Assembly: GCF_000004195.4 (NCBI RefSeq)
Contig: NC_030678.2
Coordinates: forward strand, 92,396,404-92,460,403
Source: Xenopus tropicalis
Lineage: Eukaryota; Chordata; Amphibia; Anura; Pipidae
DNA: 64,000 bases
Direction: 5' to 3'
Shown: piece by piece, positions 11,623 through 22,900 of the stretch
Numbering within the stretch: position 1 is the first letter of the stretch
Layout: the number at the start of each line of letters is the position of its first letter
Program-made: the position numbers and the translations under genes
Notes under the pieces: generated by a model
Database searches by the model: none
What the model saw: only the letters and a program-made list of their open reading frames with translations
What the model was told of the DNA's origin: nothing

Positions 11623-13488
11623 ATAACTATACTTTGTTACAACTCACAAAAATGTTGAATGACACTGAAATCTATATTATGCATTTGATATGGTTTTTAT
11701 TAAAATTTTAGAAATGTAGGCGGGGGATTTATAACTAATGTTCTACCCCAAAGAGTAGTAAAACTGCCTTTATGTCTCTGAGAAGATATACCCAGTAGCA
11801 GCCCCTCAATCTACATCATAGAGTGCCAGTGCATTTAGATCCCTCTGTGGCAGCAATGTCTTGCATTTGATCTGCAACAAAGAACTGTGCAAAACTGAGA
11901 AGAAATTCTAAAGTGGCAACCCCCCCCCCACCAAAAAAAATCTCTGTGTTCCTTTATAAACATAATTTATGAATTTTGAAATCCACATTATTTTACTGTA
12001 ACTTTTCCCATGTTTTCTTGGATATTTATCAAAATAATGTAGCTGTTAATTATTCATCAGGTATCTAATTAAATGATGCAGAGCTTAGAAAGCAGAGAAG
12101 TCTGTAAAATGCAGAAAAGTTAAAACCTATAGACAAATCCATTATAAACACAACAGTGAACCAATGCAACGGCAAATTAATGTTTTACCACGTTTTAGAA
12201 CTGTGTGTTTCTGCCAGTTTCACCTTTTAACTGGTAAATAAACATGTATAGAATGAACACAATAACCAGCCATGAAAAGCCTTGTTTTTTAACAAAAACC
12301 CTGGACTGAAGGCTTTCAAAATAGAGCACTCTCAGTGCGTCTTAAACCACGTTGTATTGAGAAAACCAGAAGACAACCATGACTGATCTCACTGAGGATG
12401 TTTCTTTAACATCTGAAGCTGGATTAATTTAAAAAGGTGAAGGTCTTAAGGTTAAATGACATCCATATTTCAGGTATGTATTTTCTTTGGGGACTAAGAA
12501 GGATTGAACGTACTTGACCAGTTTGAACTATTTTGTCCTACGACATGCGAAAAAGCTACCTGACCCTCTTGGCACCTGCCCAAACACTTGAGGACCCTTT
12601 TGTAATAATGACGGCAACAGCTGTCAGAGTATTAGAAGAGACAGCATTCTTTGTGTACACATGTTCTCTAGGTCAAGAGAGAGAGACAAGCATTACATGG
12701 AATATAATTCAGGTTTTTATCTAATTTGCAGCCAGCCTGCAAGCCAGTGACTAGATAACTAGATATATACATATAAATAAAAACATATATATGTATATAT
12801 GAACGATGAACACTCTTTGTATAGTGCTGCGTAAAATGAGGACTTTATAAAGGCTAATAATGGATAATTACCCATACACATTTGCAATTACTGGTATTAC
12901 TGGTTATGTTACACGGTTCCTAGCTTGTGTTACCTAACATGGTTCTGCATTCAGTCAGAAGTCTATGAACATAAAATTATGCAATATAGGTTGGCTCTGC
13001 AAAAGATATTCTTTATGGGTAATAAATCAATTGGCATAATATGAACCAGTAAGGACTCTAAATGATTATACAAGTAACGATGCATCAAAATGGATATCTC
13101 AGAAAAATGTTCCACAAAAGCAAGCGGCTGAAACAATTCCAGCAGCAGCGTAAAGCTATTAGGAGCACGAGATTTCTTTAGGTCAAATGGGAAAAATATA
13201 ATCAAAGTTTAAACTGATAATTGAATAAACCTCTTAACTACAGGGAATTGCTGAGCTCTGAGACTGAATGTTTATCTGTTTAGAAGCAGATACATTACAT
13301 TTCATTAAGAGTAATTTGTTGGATATAGGTTACTTTAAAAAGCAGCTACTGCCACAATACATTATTGTGTATTTAACAGGGATTTAACCTATTGTTGTTA
13401 TATACTGTGAATATATCATATGGGGGTGTGTGTGATCTTATCAGTGCTTGGCTTTATGAGCAGGAAAAACATTGAATACATGCCACTA
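11623..13488. other. Unique AT-rich DNA with short homopolymers
   Basis: Contains a poly-C/poly-A junction near 11922-11940 and an impure (ATAT)n stretch around 12745-12800. Otherwise no element ends, RNA gene or coding bias is apparent. Confidence 0.5.
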
Positions 13489-14221
13489 TTAAGGTGGCCA
13501 TACACGGACGATTTTAGCTGCTGATATTGGCCCTTTAGACTGATTTTAGCTGCTGATATCGGCCCTTTAGACTGATTTGGCAGCTTATCTTCCTGTGTAT
13601 GGGCATGAATGGGCCTCCTTGACTAAAATCTGGCCAGAAATCAGGCAGATCTCGGTTGGGCAGGTTTGATTTTTCCATCAGATCGGGGACCGCATAGGCT
13701 TGTTGATGCAGTCCCCGAAGTGACTAAAGGTCCCCATACACTATAAGATCCGCTCGCTTGGCGATGTCGCCAAGTGAGCGGATCTTTACCCGATATCCCC
13801 ACCTATGGGTGGGCGATATCGGGTAGCAAGTTGCTTTAAAAAAAAAATAATCCGATCGTTTGGCCGTGGGGCCAAACGATCGGATTACAGTTGCGGCCAT
13901 GGGGCAGTCAGTTCGGGGACCGCATCAACGAGCCGATGCGGTCCCCAATCCGACTGGATTTTCTAACCTGGCCGATCAATATCTGGCCAATTTCAGGCCA
14001 GATATCGGTCGGCCAGGCTGCTCGTTTCTGCCCATACACGGGCCGATTAGCTGCCGAATCGGTCCAAGGGACCGATATTGGCAGCTTCTATCGGCCCGTG
14101 TATGGCGGCCTTAAGCCTTTGCCTGCTGTTTTAACCCGTAGGTGGGCATATCGAGAGAAGTTCCGTTCGCTTGGCAAATGTTGCCAAGCGAGCGGATCTT
14201 ACCATGTATGGGCAGCTTTAG
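13489..14221. mobile_element. Mosaic of AAGGTGGCCATACAC-type MITEs
   Basis: The left terminus TTAAGGTGGCCATACACGG (13489) pairs with CCGTGTATGGCGGCCTTAA, ending at 14114. A second, related left end TAAAGGTCCCCATACAC begins near 13726, and its likely partner CATGTATGGGCAGCTTTA ends at 14221. The interior is a string of short near-perfect hairpins: 13747-13784, 13787-13825, 13849-13886 and 13915-13946. The left arm also carries an internal duplication (TTTTAGCTGCTGATAT twice, 13514 and 13543). This looks like at least two copies merged or nested. Confidence 0.8.
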
Positions 14222-14297
14222 TCTCTTCCACAAGGCTTTTAACCATATTGTCTTAAAAAGGGGGCATTCACATAAATTGCATTGTTTGCTTTTTAGT

Positions 14298-14510
14298 GCT
14301 AAATTTTTGTACAGGGTCAAAAATATCCCAGGACAGAACGAAAATTCTGGGCATTTTATATATATATACAGCCTAGTGCATGCGTGTACTGACCCACTGA
14401 AGATTTACAAATTAAAAGTTATACATGGGCTGCCCCCAACAATAAATTTTTTTTTTGCTAAATTTTTGTACAGGGTCAAAAATATCCCAGGACAGAACGA
14501 AAATTCTGGG

Positions 14511-14542
<32 letters not shown>

Positions 14543-14615
14543 CCTAGTGCATGCGTGTACTGACCCACTGAAGATTTACAAATTAAAAGTTATACATGGG
14601 CTGCCCCCAACAATA
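14298..14615 (+). repeat. 159-bp tandem duplication, two copies
   Basis: A 159-bp unit starting GCTAAATTTTTGTACAGGGT is present at 14298-14456 and 14457-14615. Outside the internal (TA)n tract and the junction A/T run the copies look identical by eye, including GTGCATGCGTGTACTGACCC. The TA tract is visibly longer in the second copy (about 14514-14541). A single 170-codon open frame runs through both copies but is repetitive and AT-driven, so it is not called a gene. Confidence 0.93.
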
Positions 14616-14719
14616 TATGGCCAATGGGCCCACTGGCTGATTGACAAATGTTAAACAGTCTCCTTTGGAAGTATTATTTCAATAATACTGTGTATATTGC
14701 TGTCTTAATGTCTATAATT

Positions 14720-14740
14720 CATCTATCTATCTATCTATCT

Positions 14741-14777
<37 letters not shown>
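14720..14777 (+). repeat. Compound microsatellite (ATCT)n(AC)n(AT)n
   Basis: About five ATCT units pass into a short AC run and then about 14 AT units. Confidence 0.93.
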
Positions 14778-14781
<4 letters not shown>

Positions 14782-15926
14782 TTGGCCCACTGGTTCTGTA
14801 AATACCTGCTGCCTCAGACAGAATGATACAGATAGCAATGTGTCTAGGTTCTGTAACAAAGTATAGTAGGGCAGCCACCAGGGGTACAGGAGATGCAGCA
14901 ACCCCCTTTAATTTAAACATTATAACTATAGAATCAGACCCACTGATGTATTCTGCTCAGTGCACTAACTGTATATTTTTAAAATACATTTTAATCTGTA
15001 ATCTTTTCACAGCATGTTCATGTTATTAGCATACCCATGATCAAGAATTTCTGAAAACGTGTAGACTTTGCTTTAAGATTCTGCTCAAGGTTCTGGGTTA
15101 GTCTATTATTTGCCATTATATTAATTCTCACAACAGTGTCATTGTTCATTGTAGCCTTTGCTTTACATTTCTATGGTGAATGTCTACAGATAAAATAAAT
15201 GGAGAAGAAACACAGAATGAGTGCTTATTTCACTCATGTTCACCAGTTATTGATATCATTGCTGTATGCATTATTATAGCATGGCTGTTTTAACACAAAG
15301 CAAGGTGAAATCCCTGGACAAAGATAAACATTTATTTTTCTACATAAAGGAAGAATATTTCCGGCCTTTCACTTAGTGAATTTTAATATAGACCGTAGGT
15401 GTGTTTTACAGTTCTTTTTATCTACAAGCTTAGAGCTGAAGGCCAGAAAATTTCAAGGCATTATCATAACAATGTATATGAGCAGCAAAACCTATTTAGC
15501 AGATTACTCAGAGAGCATTTAGTCCACTTGAGATAAAGAACAGAACATTGGTCACAAAGGATAGTGAACCAATGTCTTTCTGAAGCACATTCAGAATGAT
15601 GAAATGCAATTCCATGCCAGCTCACCCCATGTTTGCCACCATGTTAGCAACATGGAGCGCATTAGTCAGATGCAGAGAATAACCACTTTGTGCCATTAGC
15701 GCTCTTTCTTCAAAACCACTGGAGAACACTGATTCACAGTAATTATACAGAGAAGGATTATCTACATGTGTTTAACACATGAATTGAAAAATCCATCTTG
15801 CTGTCGCTGTGCTCTAGCAGAACCAGAGCTTATTTTCCTGTGATATTATTGTTCTGGGTCCCCTCCCTTGGGTTTTTTCCCTTTTTTTTCAACAGAGACT
15901 TTTTTTATTCTGTCTTTTTTTCCAAG
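14778..15926. other. Unique DNA, regulatory-looking in part
   Basis: No gene is recognised. From about 15030 to 15840 the sequence is of balanced composition, free of repeats and free of long frames, as conserved noncoding DNA often is. A strong pyrimidine tract lies at about 15860-15925, just before the candidate exon. Confidence 0.35.
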
Positions 15927-16026
15927 GCATAAGCAGCTCTGGAAGTAGGCTTTCTGCAAAGCTGAATAGTCACCAGAGACAGAAGACATAATTCCACAGT
16001 GGAAAAAAAGGACTTGTAGAAAGCAG
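15927..16026 (+). other. Candidate noncoding or UTR exon
   Basis: A long pyrimidine tract (15863-15923, nearly all T and C) ends in CCAAG, a usable splice acceptor. A hundred bases later AAAGCAG/GTAATT forms a reasonable donor. All three frames of the 100-bp segment carry stops, so if it is an exon it would belong to a lncRNA or a 5' UTR. The splice logic is seen in the sequence. Transcription is inference only. Confidence 0.25.
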
Positions 16027-16880
16027 GTAATTTAAGTCTAAACTGGACAGGGAATATCCTTTGAGTTTTTCGAGTGATGTCTGGTATGGATATCCAGTTT
16101 CCCTTTCCATAATTGTTTAAAGCTTTCTTCTAATTTCCTCCATACCCTATCCAATGACACACTTCCATACCTTTTATCACGAGGCATATGTATTTTCAAC
16201 ATTACCTTCATTTAGTTTGCGGAGGTAATTTACTTATTGCTACAAAAAGAAGGACATAATAGTATAATAAATGCCACAAAAGGCAAAGCATAGCAATTAA
16301 AAGAAAGAAAACCCTGAAATTACCTAATGATTCCAATTCTCATTGTGCTACAATTTTCTCAATCTAGAAGAAGGATGAGAAGAACAACGTATATAAATGT
16401 TATGGTGGCGCTTTCCCACTAAGAATTAACACATACAGGAAAGTGTTAAGGATAGTGAAAAAAGGCCTTTTGCCCTGGGAACCAAGTCACAGTGGGGAAG
16501 GTGGTCACAAAATGTCATTAAATGTAAAAATAATTTTTTTTTTGTGCAACAATTTTGAAATAACAATTTGAACATTTTAATTGCTTGAAATTATTAATTT
16601 ATAAGAAATTATAGTGTCAGCTGTCAGTCCTAAGCAGTCTCCACTACATGTCCCCTGTTAATGACACATATAAGGAACACCAGTCTGCAACTTTAAACGG
16701 TAAATGTGCTACATATCTGAAGGCCTTATGTGTAATATTTGTCCTTTATATACATAGTTAGAAGCAGTCGCTTGTTATAGCATACAAAATGCAGAACATT
16801 TCTTTTCCGAATATTGAAACTATTTACACATTGATTCGGTGCCTGTTATATGGGCACAGCGAGGCCACACTTTGGTGTCT
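16027..16880. other. Unique AT-rich DNA, nothing recognised
   Basis: No element ends, RNA gene or coding bias seen. Confidence 0.5.
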
Positions 16881-17479
16881 TTAAAGAGCAAGGAAAGGCT
16901 ACTACTGTAGCCCTTAATATAGTGTAGAGCTCCCTTGCCCAAAGCAAATCGCCAAATTTATTTTTTAAAATAATGGTCACATCTCCCAAAAATTGACTTG
17001 TAACTTAGGTGTATTTGCAGCCTGTTCCAGCCGCCATCTTGGATTCCCCCGCTCGCAAACCCCCCCCCCCCCGTGGCGATCAAACACCCCCGCTTGCACC
17101 CCCCCCACGTGCCGATCAACCCCCCACAACACCCCCGCTCGCACCCCGCGGCTCACTCCCCACTTGCCTGCTCCTTGTCTGCTTCTGTACTTCTCTGTGT
17201 CTGTGTGTCACAGAGGCCAGGGGAGGGGAGCACGCCGGCTTCTCTCACTAAAATCGAGCAATGCGCATGCACCACCTACAGTGTCCTGGTCGCATTGTCA
17301 GTGCAGGAGAGATGCATTATGGGAATCCTCTTTATCCAGCTCGGCGTTTTTTATTCCTGTTTGGCTTCAGATCTTCTGAACAGGTGAAATATGGGGAGAC
17401 TTAAGGGCACTATTGAGACAACTGAAGGTATGCCTGCAGCTTGAGATTAACTCTTTATTAGCCTTTCCTTCTCCTTTAA
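16881..17479. mobile_element. T2-type MITE with C-rich interior, TTAA flanks
   Basis: Left end TTAAAGAGCAAGGAAAGGCT and right end AGCCTTTCCTTCTCCTTTAA are inverse copies, bounded by TTAA, about 600 bp apart. The same termini are found at 30120-30505. The interior at 17046-17146 holds seven C runs of four or more, including one of thirteen, and is CpG-rich. Overlapping proline-rich open frames across it are low-complexity products of those C runs, not genes. Confidence 0.82.
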
Positions 17480-18155
17480 CAGCAGAATGTCAGGAGGAAT
17501 CATTCAGATTATGGATGACAACAACTAAATATATATATATAAGATGTCATTAAGGCCTGGGCCTAGGGTGGCACAAATTTAGGGGCCGGGGCATGAATGG
17601 GGTGGCCTTGGAGTGCCCCAATAACAAATCTGGCGCTGGTTGTTTGTAAATAAGGCCCACTGTGTCTAAAAGTTTGTAATGACAGACAGTGATGCAGAAA
17701 GCAATATCTGATTATTTGCTATATTCAGTTACATTCAGTTATATAACAAATATGTTTCTGCTTATTACATTCCAGATTCCCCATAAACTTCAAAGGCGTA
17801 TTTATAAGATAAAAAGGTGATATGTTTTTCTCTTTGTGAATTGCCCAGTGCTTGGCAAAATGAAATAGAATTTCTATGTACCAGAGACTACTGTCCAGCA
17901 GAGTAAAAACTGATGTTGTCAACCCTTCTTCATGGCATACTTACTGCATAATTAGTAAAAACAAAATAAACATTTTAGATGGACAGTCCTGTATAAAATG
18001 CTTTATTAAAATAGCCGTCACCTGTCATGCAGCACTTTGCAGTGGAGATCACAGTCTCAGTCCCCTATGACAGTCACAAAACACACTTGGTCTAAGGTTA
18101 GGTTCATCAGGAAACCAGAGGAACTGAAGAAAACCCTTGCACATATAAGAATAAT
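17480..18155. other. Mostly unique DNA with a repeat-like GC-rich fragment
   Basis: Around 17551-17645 a G-rich stretch (GGGGCCGGGGCATGAATGGGG) resembles a fragment of a dispersed repeat. A similar GGGCCCATGGGCACCCAATA-type piece occurs near 28185. The rest is unremarkable. Confidence 0.4.
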
Positions 18156-18262
18156 CAGGTATGGGACCTGCTATCCAGAATGGGGCCTGAGGAGTTCCAA
18201 ATAATGGATTTTTCACAATAAATATTGTCTTGAATGAGGATACATTATATCTTAAATGAGAT
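18156..18262 (+). mobile_element. ACAGGTAT-type MITE, left fragment
   Basis: Begins CAGGTATGGGACCTGCTATC, a close match to the left end of 7615-7912, then decays. The right arm is absent. Confidence 0.75.
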
Positions 18263-19727
18263 CACTGCAGATAGTGCCCAGTTCGGAAGTGAACTCCAGA
18301 TTGCTGCTCTCAAGGCAGCAGCGCTAATGCTTTCTAGATAGAATACATATTAATCCAGGACAGCAGCAGATGAAGGTGAGATGAATCCTGTCAGATAGTT
18401 GGACACATCTGAAAAATCACAAAGTATTCTGCATTGTCGCTTGTAGGTATTTCACAAGTCCTAACTTCATATTCACATTTGAGTCATGGTTGCAGTGTTT
18501 TTGTGTGTATAACTATTATATGGCCTAAAATTTCAAACTAAAACAAAAAAAAACCCAACTTGTCACCCTAATGAACTGTAGGAGATTTGCAGATATAAAG
18601 ATTTCCACTGTTTGCTTTTGTTATCAGCGTCTCTTGTATTCCAATTGCTGGGGTCAACAGCGGGTTGATTTGAACTAATGAAGAAAAAAAACATTTTGAC
18701 TGGTGTCAACCCAAAGACTTTCCCAACAATTATCCAGCTTTTCCAACAGCCCCATTCAATGGTTTGTTTCCCCAGTGTTATGAAGGGAGTTAAACAAAGT
18801 GAGTTAGCCTAGCTCTCTGGTGCATTGTTTAGGGTACAGCCACCCAAATCTGCTTAGCTTTACAAAACAAAGGGCAGACGTGAGGAATCTTAATCCTGTG
18901 GGGAGTCTGTAACCTTTACTATCACAAAGTTGTGACTCTACAACAAACTACATCATTAAAAAATTTGAGCATTCTTCAGTGCATCACTAGAAGTCTGTAG
19001 TAAGGATTAACTTTCAATGGGAGGATGAACAGCAAACCTGGAATACGAATGTATTTACTGCTGGAAGGAACAATATTACATTTGCCATCTTAGCACATTA
19101 TTTACTGGATGGATCTTAAACACAAATACAATAGGTGTGAAAACAGACAAATCTTCCAAGAAATAGTTTAAAAAGAGACAGGAAATGAAAGACCGGCTTT
19201 CCTGCACTTTTTTTTGGCATCTTAATGCTATTTTTTTCCCTTTTTATTCTTCATGCCCAAAGAAAAATATATCTAAACTTAAAAGACATTGTACAGAGCA
19301 GCAAAAGAATTTCATGGAAAGAATATTAAGAGAAAAATATAACTTTATTGATGTCACTGAACTGGAATTCCAGTAAAGAAAAATCATTTTCCCTTGTAAC
19401 ATTTGAACACTGTTTTAAATGCCAGTTTTATATGCACTTACAAGCTTCTCAGAGAGATAAACCACAAATAAAAGGAATTACTTAGAATACAATGCTCCTT
19501 ACTGTTGTTTTAAGGCCCCCATAAGTCCTGGATTTATTGGAATAGCCCACCTTTTGGGACCTAACAAATAAATTAAATGTCCCAGTTTAATAACAGTGGT
19601 GGTACAGCAGTACAGGGAGCTGCATGGTGATTTGCCATAGTAAACTGAGTGACTGCAATATGAATTTCCCCTCAGTCTGCATTACATATTCCACTCTTTC
19701 AAATCAGCAACAGCTTTTTATATAGAA
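18263..19727. other. Unique AT-rich DNA, nothing recognised
   Basis: No element ends, RNA gene or coding bias seen. Confidence 0.5.
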
Positions 19728-19950
19728 CAATGTTCCCCAACCAGTGGCTCGCGAGCAACATGTTGCTCACCAACCCCTTCGATGTAGCTCCCAGTGGCCT
19801 CAAAGCAGGTGCCCATATTTAAATTCCTGGCTTGGAGGTACATTTTGCAGACATAAAACCATGTGTACTGCCAAACAGAGCCTCCTGTAGGTTGCCAGTC
19901 CACACTGGGCTGCCAAATAACAAATCACAGCCCTTTTCAGGCACCCTTGT
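19728..19950 (-). mobile_element. hAT-type MITE, 3'-truncated
   Basis: Starts CAATGTTCCCCAACCAGTGG followed by GAGCAACATGTTGCTCACCA. This is the inverse of the right end of 25781-26082 and 54930-55340. It continues through GGCTGCCAAATAACAAATCA and stops before the expected CAGGG end. The GAGCAACATGTTGCTC palindrome is diagnostic within this window. Confidence 0.8.
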
Positions 19951-22900
19951 CTCCAACCGTAAACACACCAAATATCATATTTATGCCAGCCAAACTCTTG
20001 TTCATGTGTTGATATATACAGTTTTCCGCCAGCCAAAACTGACCATGATGAAGTAGACTGCATCCAAGAAGCAAAAGTTTTATTTTAAACATGTGACCAG
20101 TTGAATGGTTGCTAAGTTAATACACTTGGTGCAAACTTGATTTTTTTTCCATAACTGTAAATTATATTAGGGACTGACTGATAAAACTGATAAATAACTA
20201 ATCACTCTCAGAAATTGTCAGTGCCACAGAAAAAAAAATATTAAGAGAAATATTAACAGTAACCCTACAATCAGCACATAAACATGCCCTATAATGGTGT
20301 GCATAGCCTATAATAAGTAGGCCAATATTAGACTAAACACTTTATCATTAGGATTATCAATGGAGAATCTACTTGCCACTTTATGAAAATGATCCAGGAT
20401 ATTGTTTAAATGACAGGGTAGTCAGGAAGGCTTTAAAAGTGGTATAAGAAAGGGAATATTTTGACATCTTTAATTTCCGCCCTATTTGCATTTACTTATT
20501 AAATTCAGGTTATAAAATAGCTCCAAAATGGGCCAGTCCTTCCTATGTCTGGCTCTATACACATATATAGATGGGGTGTGTGTTTAGCTGTCACAGCTTA
20601 AGTGTGTGTAGAAATCAATTCTGTCAGTGTCTCATGGGAGAGGTAAGCACACTAACTACATTATAGGAACCTTTTCCGCTCACTCTTCCTATTGAACATA
20701 TCCAATTTTTCTTCCCAGTGTCATGGCACACTAAATATATTTAATTCAATCAGAAAGGAAAGCAGGCCTTTAATCTTCATACACCATGAATCATTCCAGA
20801 GCCTAAATTTAAATACAGCTTCTCAGTGGGGCTTTCTCTCAATCAGTGCTGTGGACTAAAATCGCTCTTTTAGTGCCTGATTTCAGATCTGTAGCATTGT
20901 TCTTCTAGCAAGTGAACTGCAGCAAGTCCTTAGAATTCACTGCCAACAATTCCATTCATGACCTCTTTATTTGTTATTCTAGCATTTCTTAATTGCATTT
21001 TTTCTAATTCATCATCATCTAAAGAGCTTTTGGGGCTTTTAATGTAGTAAATGGGAACTTAGCAAAGAAGAACCAGCAAAACATCTGATATTGCTCAGTC
21101 CTCTGAAATATTTCCCAAACGCTGGTATACTGGACATTTTCTATATTACACAAACAAACGTTTCAAACAGAGGTGCATTTTACAGATAAATGATGTTTGT
21201 AGATGCAACCCAAAATAATGCAGTTTGTACCAACTGATTCTGCTCCAACAAAGGCTGTGATAACCTCTTTAACACTAATGTTTAGTAAATCGATGTCCCT
21301 TTAATAGCTGGTCAGTCTTTTTTTCAATTTACAAAGAGTTTCAAATATAACTGGATAAATACTGTTTTAACCGCAAGCTAAATTCTGGTTAAAATACGAC
21401 GCATGTGAACAGCAAATTAGAAGATGCTTTTCCATGAAAAGGAGAAGAATGTTTCTAAAGCCGCAGAATAATATTAAATTATGCCAATTTGGGCTGATGA
21501 GTAGAGACCCCAGAGAACCCACATCACAGGACATTCATTAGTATCTATTTTTGCCCTGATGGGGACCTTGTGATTTAGGGCGGAATTTATGAATATGTAA
21601 CGATTTAACAGGGCAATATTACAGCATTGTTGGCTTGCTGCTACCCATACTGTTTTGTAAGAATGTGTTTGGTAAAATTCAATTAAATTGTAAAAAATCA
21701 TATAACCACACACCACTTGGACAGTAGAAAATGATCTTGGTTTTATATTTTTAATTAGTTTTATGCAAGTTTTATATATTTTGTCTTTTAATGAGCTATT
21801 GTGTCTTATTCAAGGGTCAGTCCCCATATGAATTTTGATTGGGCTGCCAAAATTCAGCTACCAGCTAAAATATACTGCCAGGCTTTCTGCTTTTTTGTGC
21901 TTGTGTCAGGGCAATTTAGACTGTAATCATGTACTGATGTAAAAGATGAAGAATTTCCGTAATGCCATGGGAATATGTTGGTACTTTATAAATTGTAATA
22001 ACTAGGATTTATAATCATTTGGCCTAAATATTTATTTGCCAAAACATACATGAAGTAATTTTATAACCTTTTTCTTTTGGAAGGACCTGCCATGTTGGAT
22101 CACTGAGCCTAAAGTTGTACTTGCACAAAATAAATAATGGCTGGAAATACTAGCCTATCACTTACTGCTACTAAAAAAGTAAGACCCAAGGACATGTTAG
22201 ATGCAGAAAGACCACCTAAAGGGTGGCTAGTGCTTGGTAATGCCCATGTAGTACCCATGGAGTAATATCTGTCTAACCATCAATCACCAGGTATGATGGG
22301 ATTATTACTTACGGTTTCAAGGGATTTATCCTGAGATGGATGATTGGTCAAAATGCAAATGATATAATAAACAACAGAGTCTATGGATTTATGAGGTCAA
22401 AAAAATAAAAAAAGATATAACCTTAAGCTGTGGTAACCCTGCCATTGCCTCCTAAACCACTATGTACTACATTATATTGTTTAACCCCTATAATTATATG
22501 GGAACGTTTAGGTATGCATGTTACCATCAGTGCCCTTTAACATCTGGACAAATGTGAACAGTTTTGGCCTCTTCTGCATCCTGAAAATTATCTAGTATTA
22601 TCATTCATTTTCAAAGTGCCAAAAATTTCCACTTAGCTGTACATTTGACATATGCATTTCTGTTGCGCATTTTTCTGAAGCAATCTTTTTTCCCCTTAAT
22701 TTTATTTTGGCAGAGTCACAAAACAAGTGAATGCCTTTGCTCAAACAGATTAGATTTACAGAGTTAGATTTACGGTAATTTTAACATGCATGTGTTTTGT
22801 AAAATTGCAAAAACAGCTGTAAATACTTTTATATGGTTGAAAAGCATTATATTTATCAGAGCCCTTGTGATCATGTAGCTAGGCAAATGTAGGTCACATG

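Noticed and set aside
14142..14654. 170-codon open frame, the longest after the LINE frames
   Set aside because: It runs from MITE DNA through a 159-bp tandem duplication with a TA microsatellite. The protein is a direct repeat with IYIYIY tracts, not a gene.
16993..17387. Overlapping proline-rich open frames in three plus frames
   Set aside because: All three frames are open because of poly-C runs inside a T2 element, so the low-complexity proteins are artefacts.
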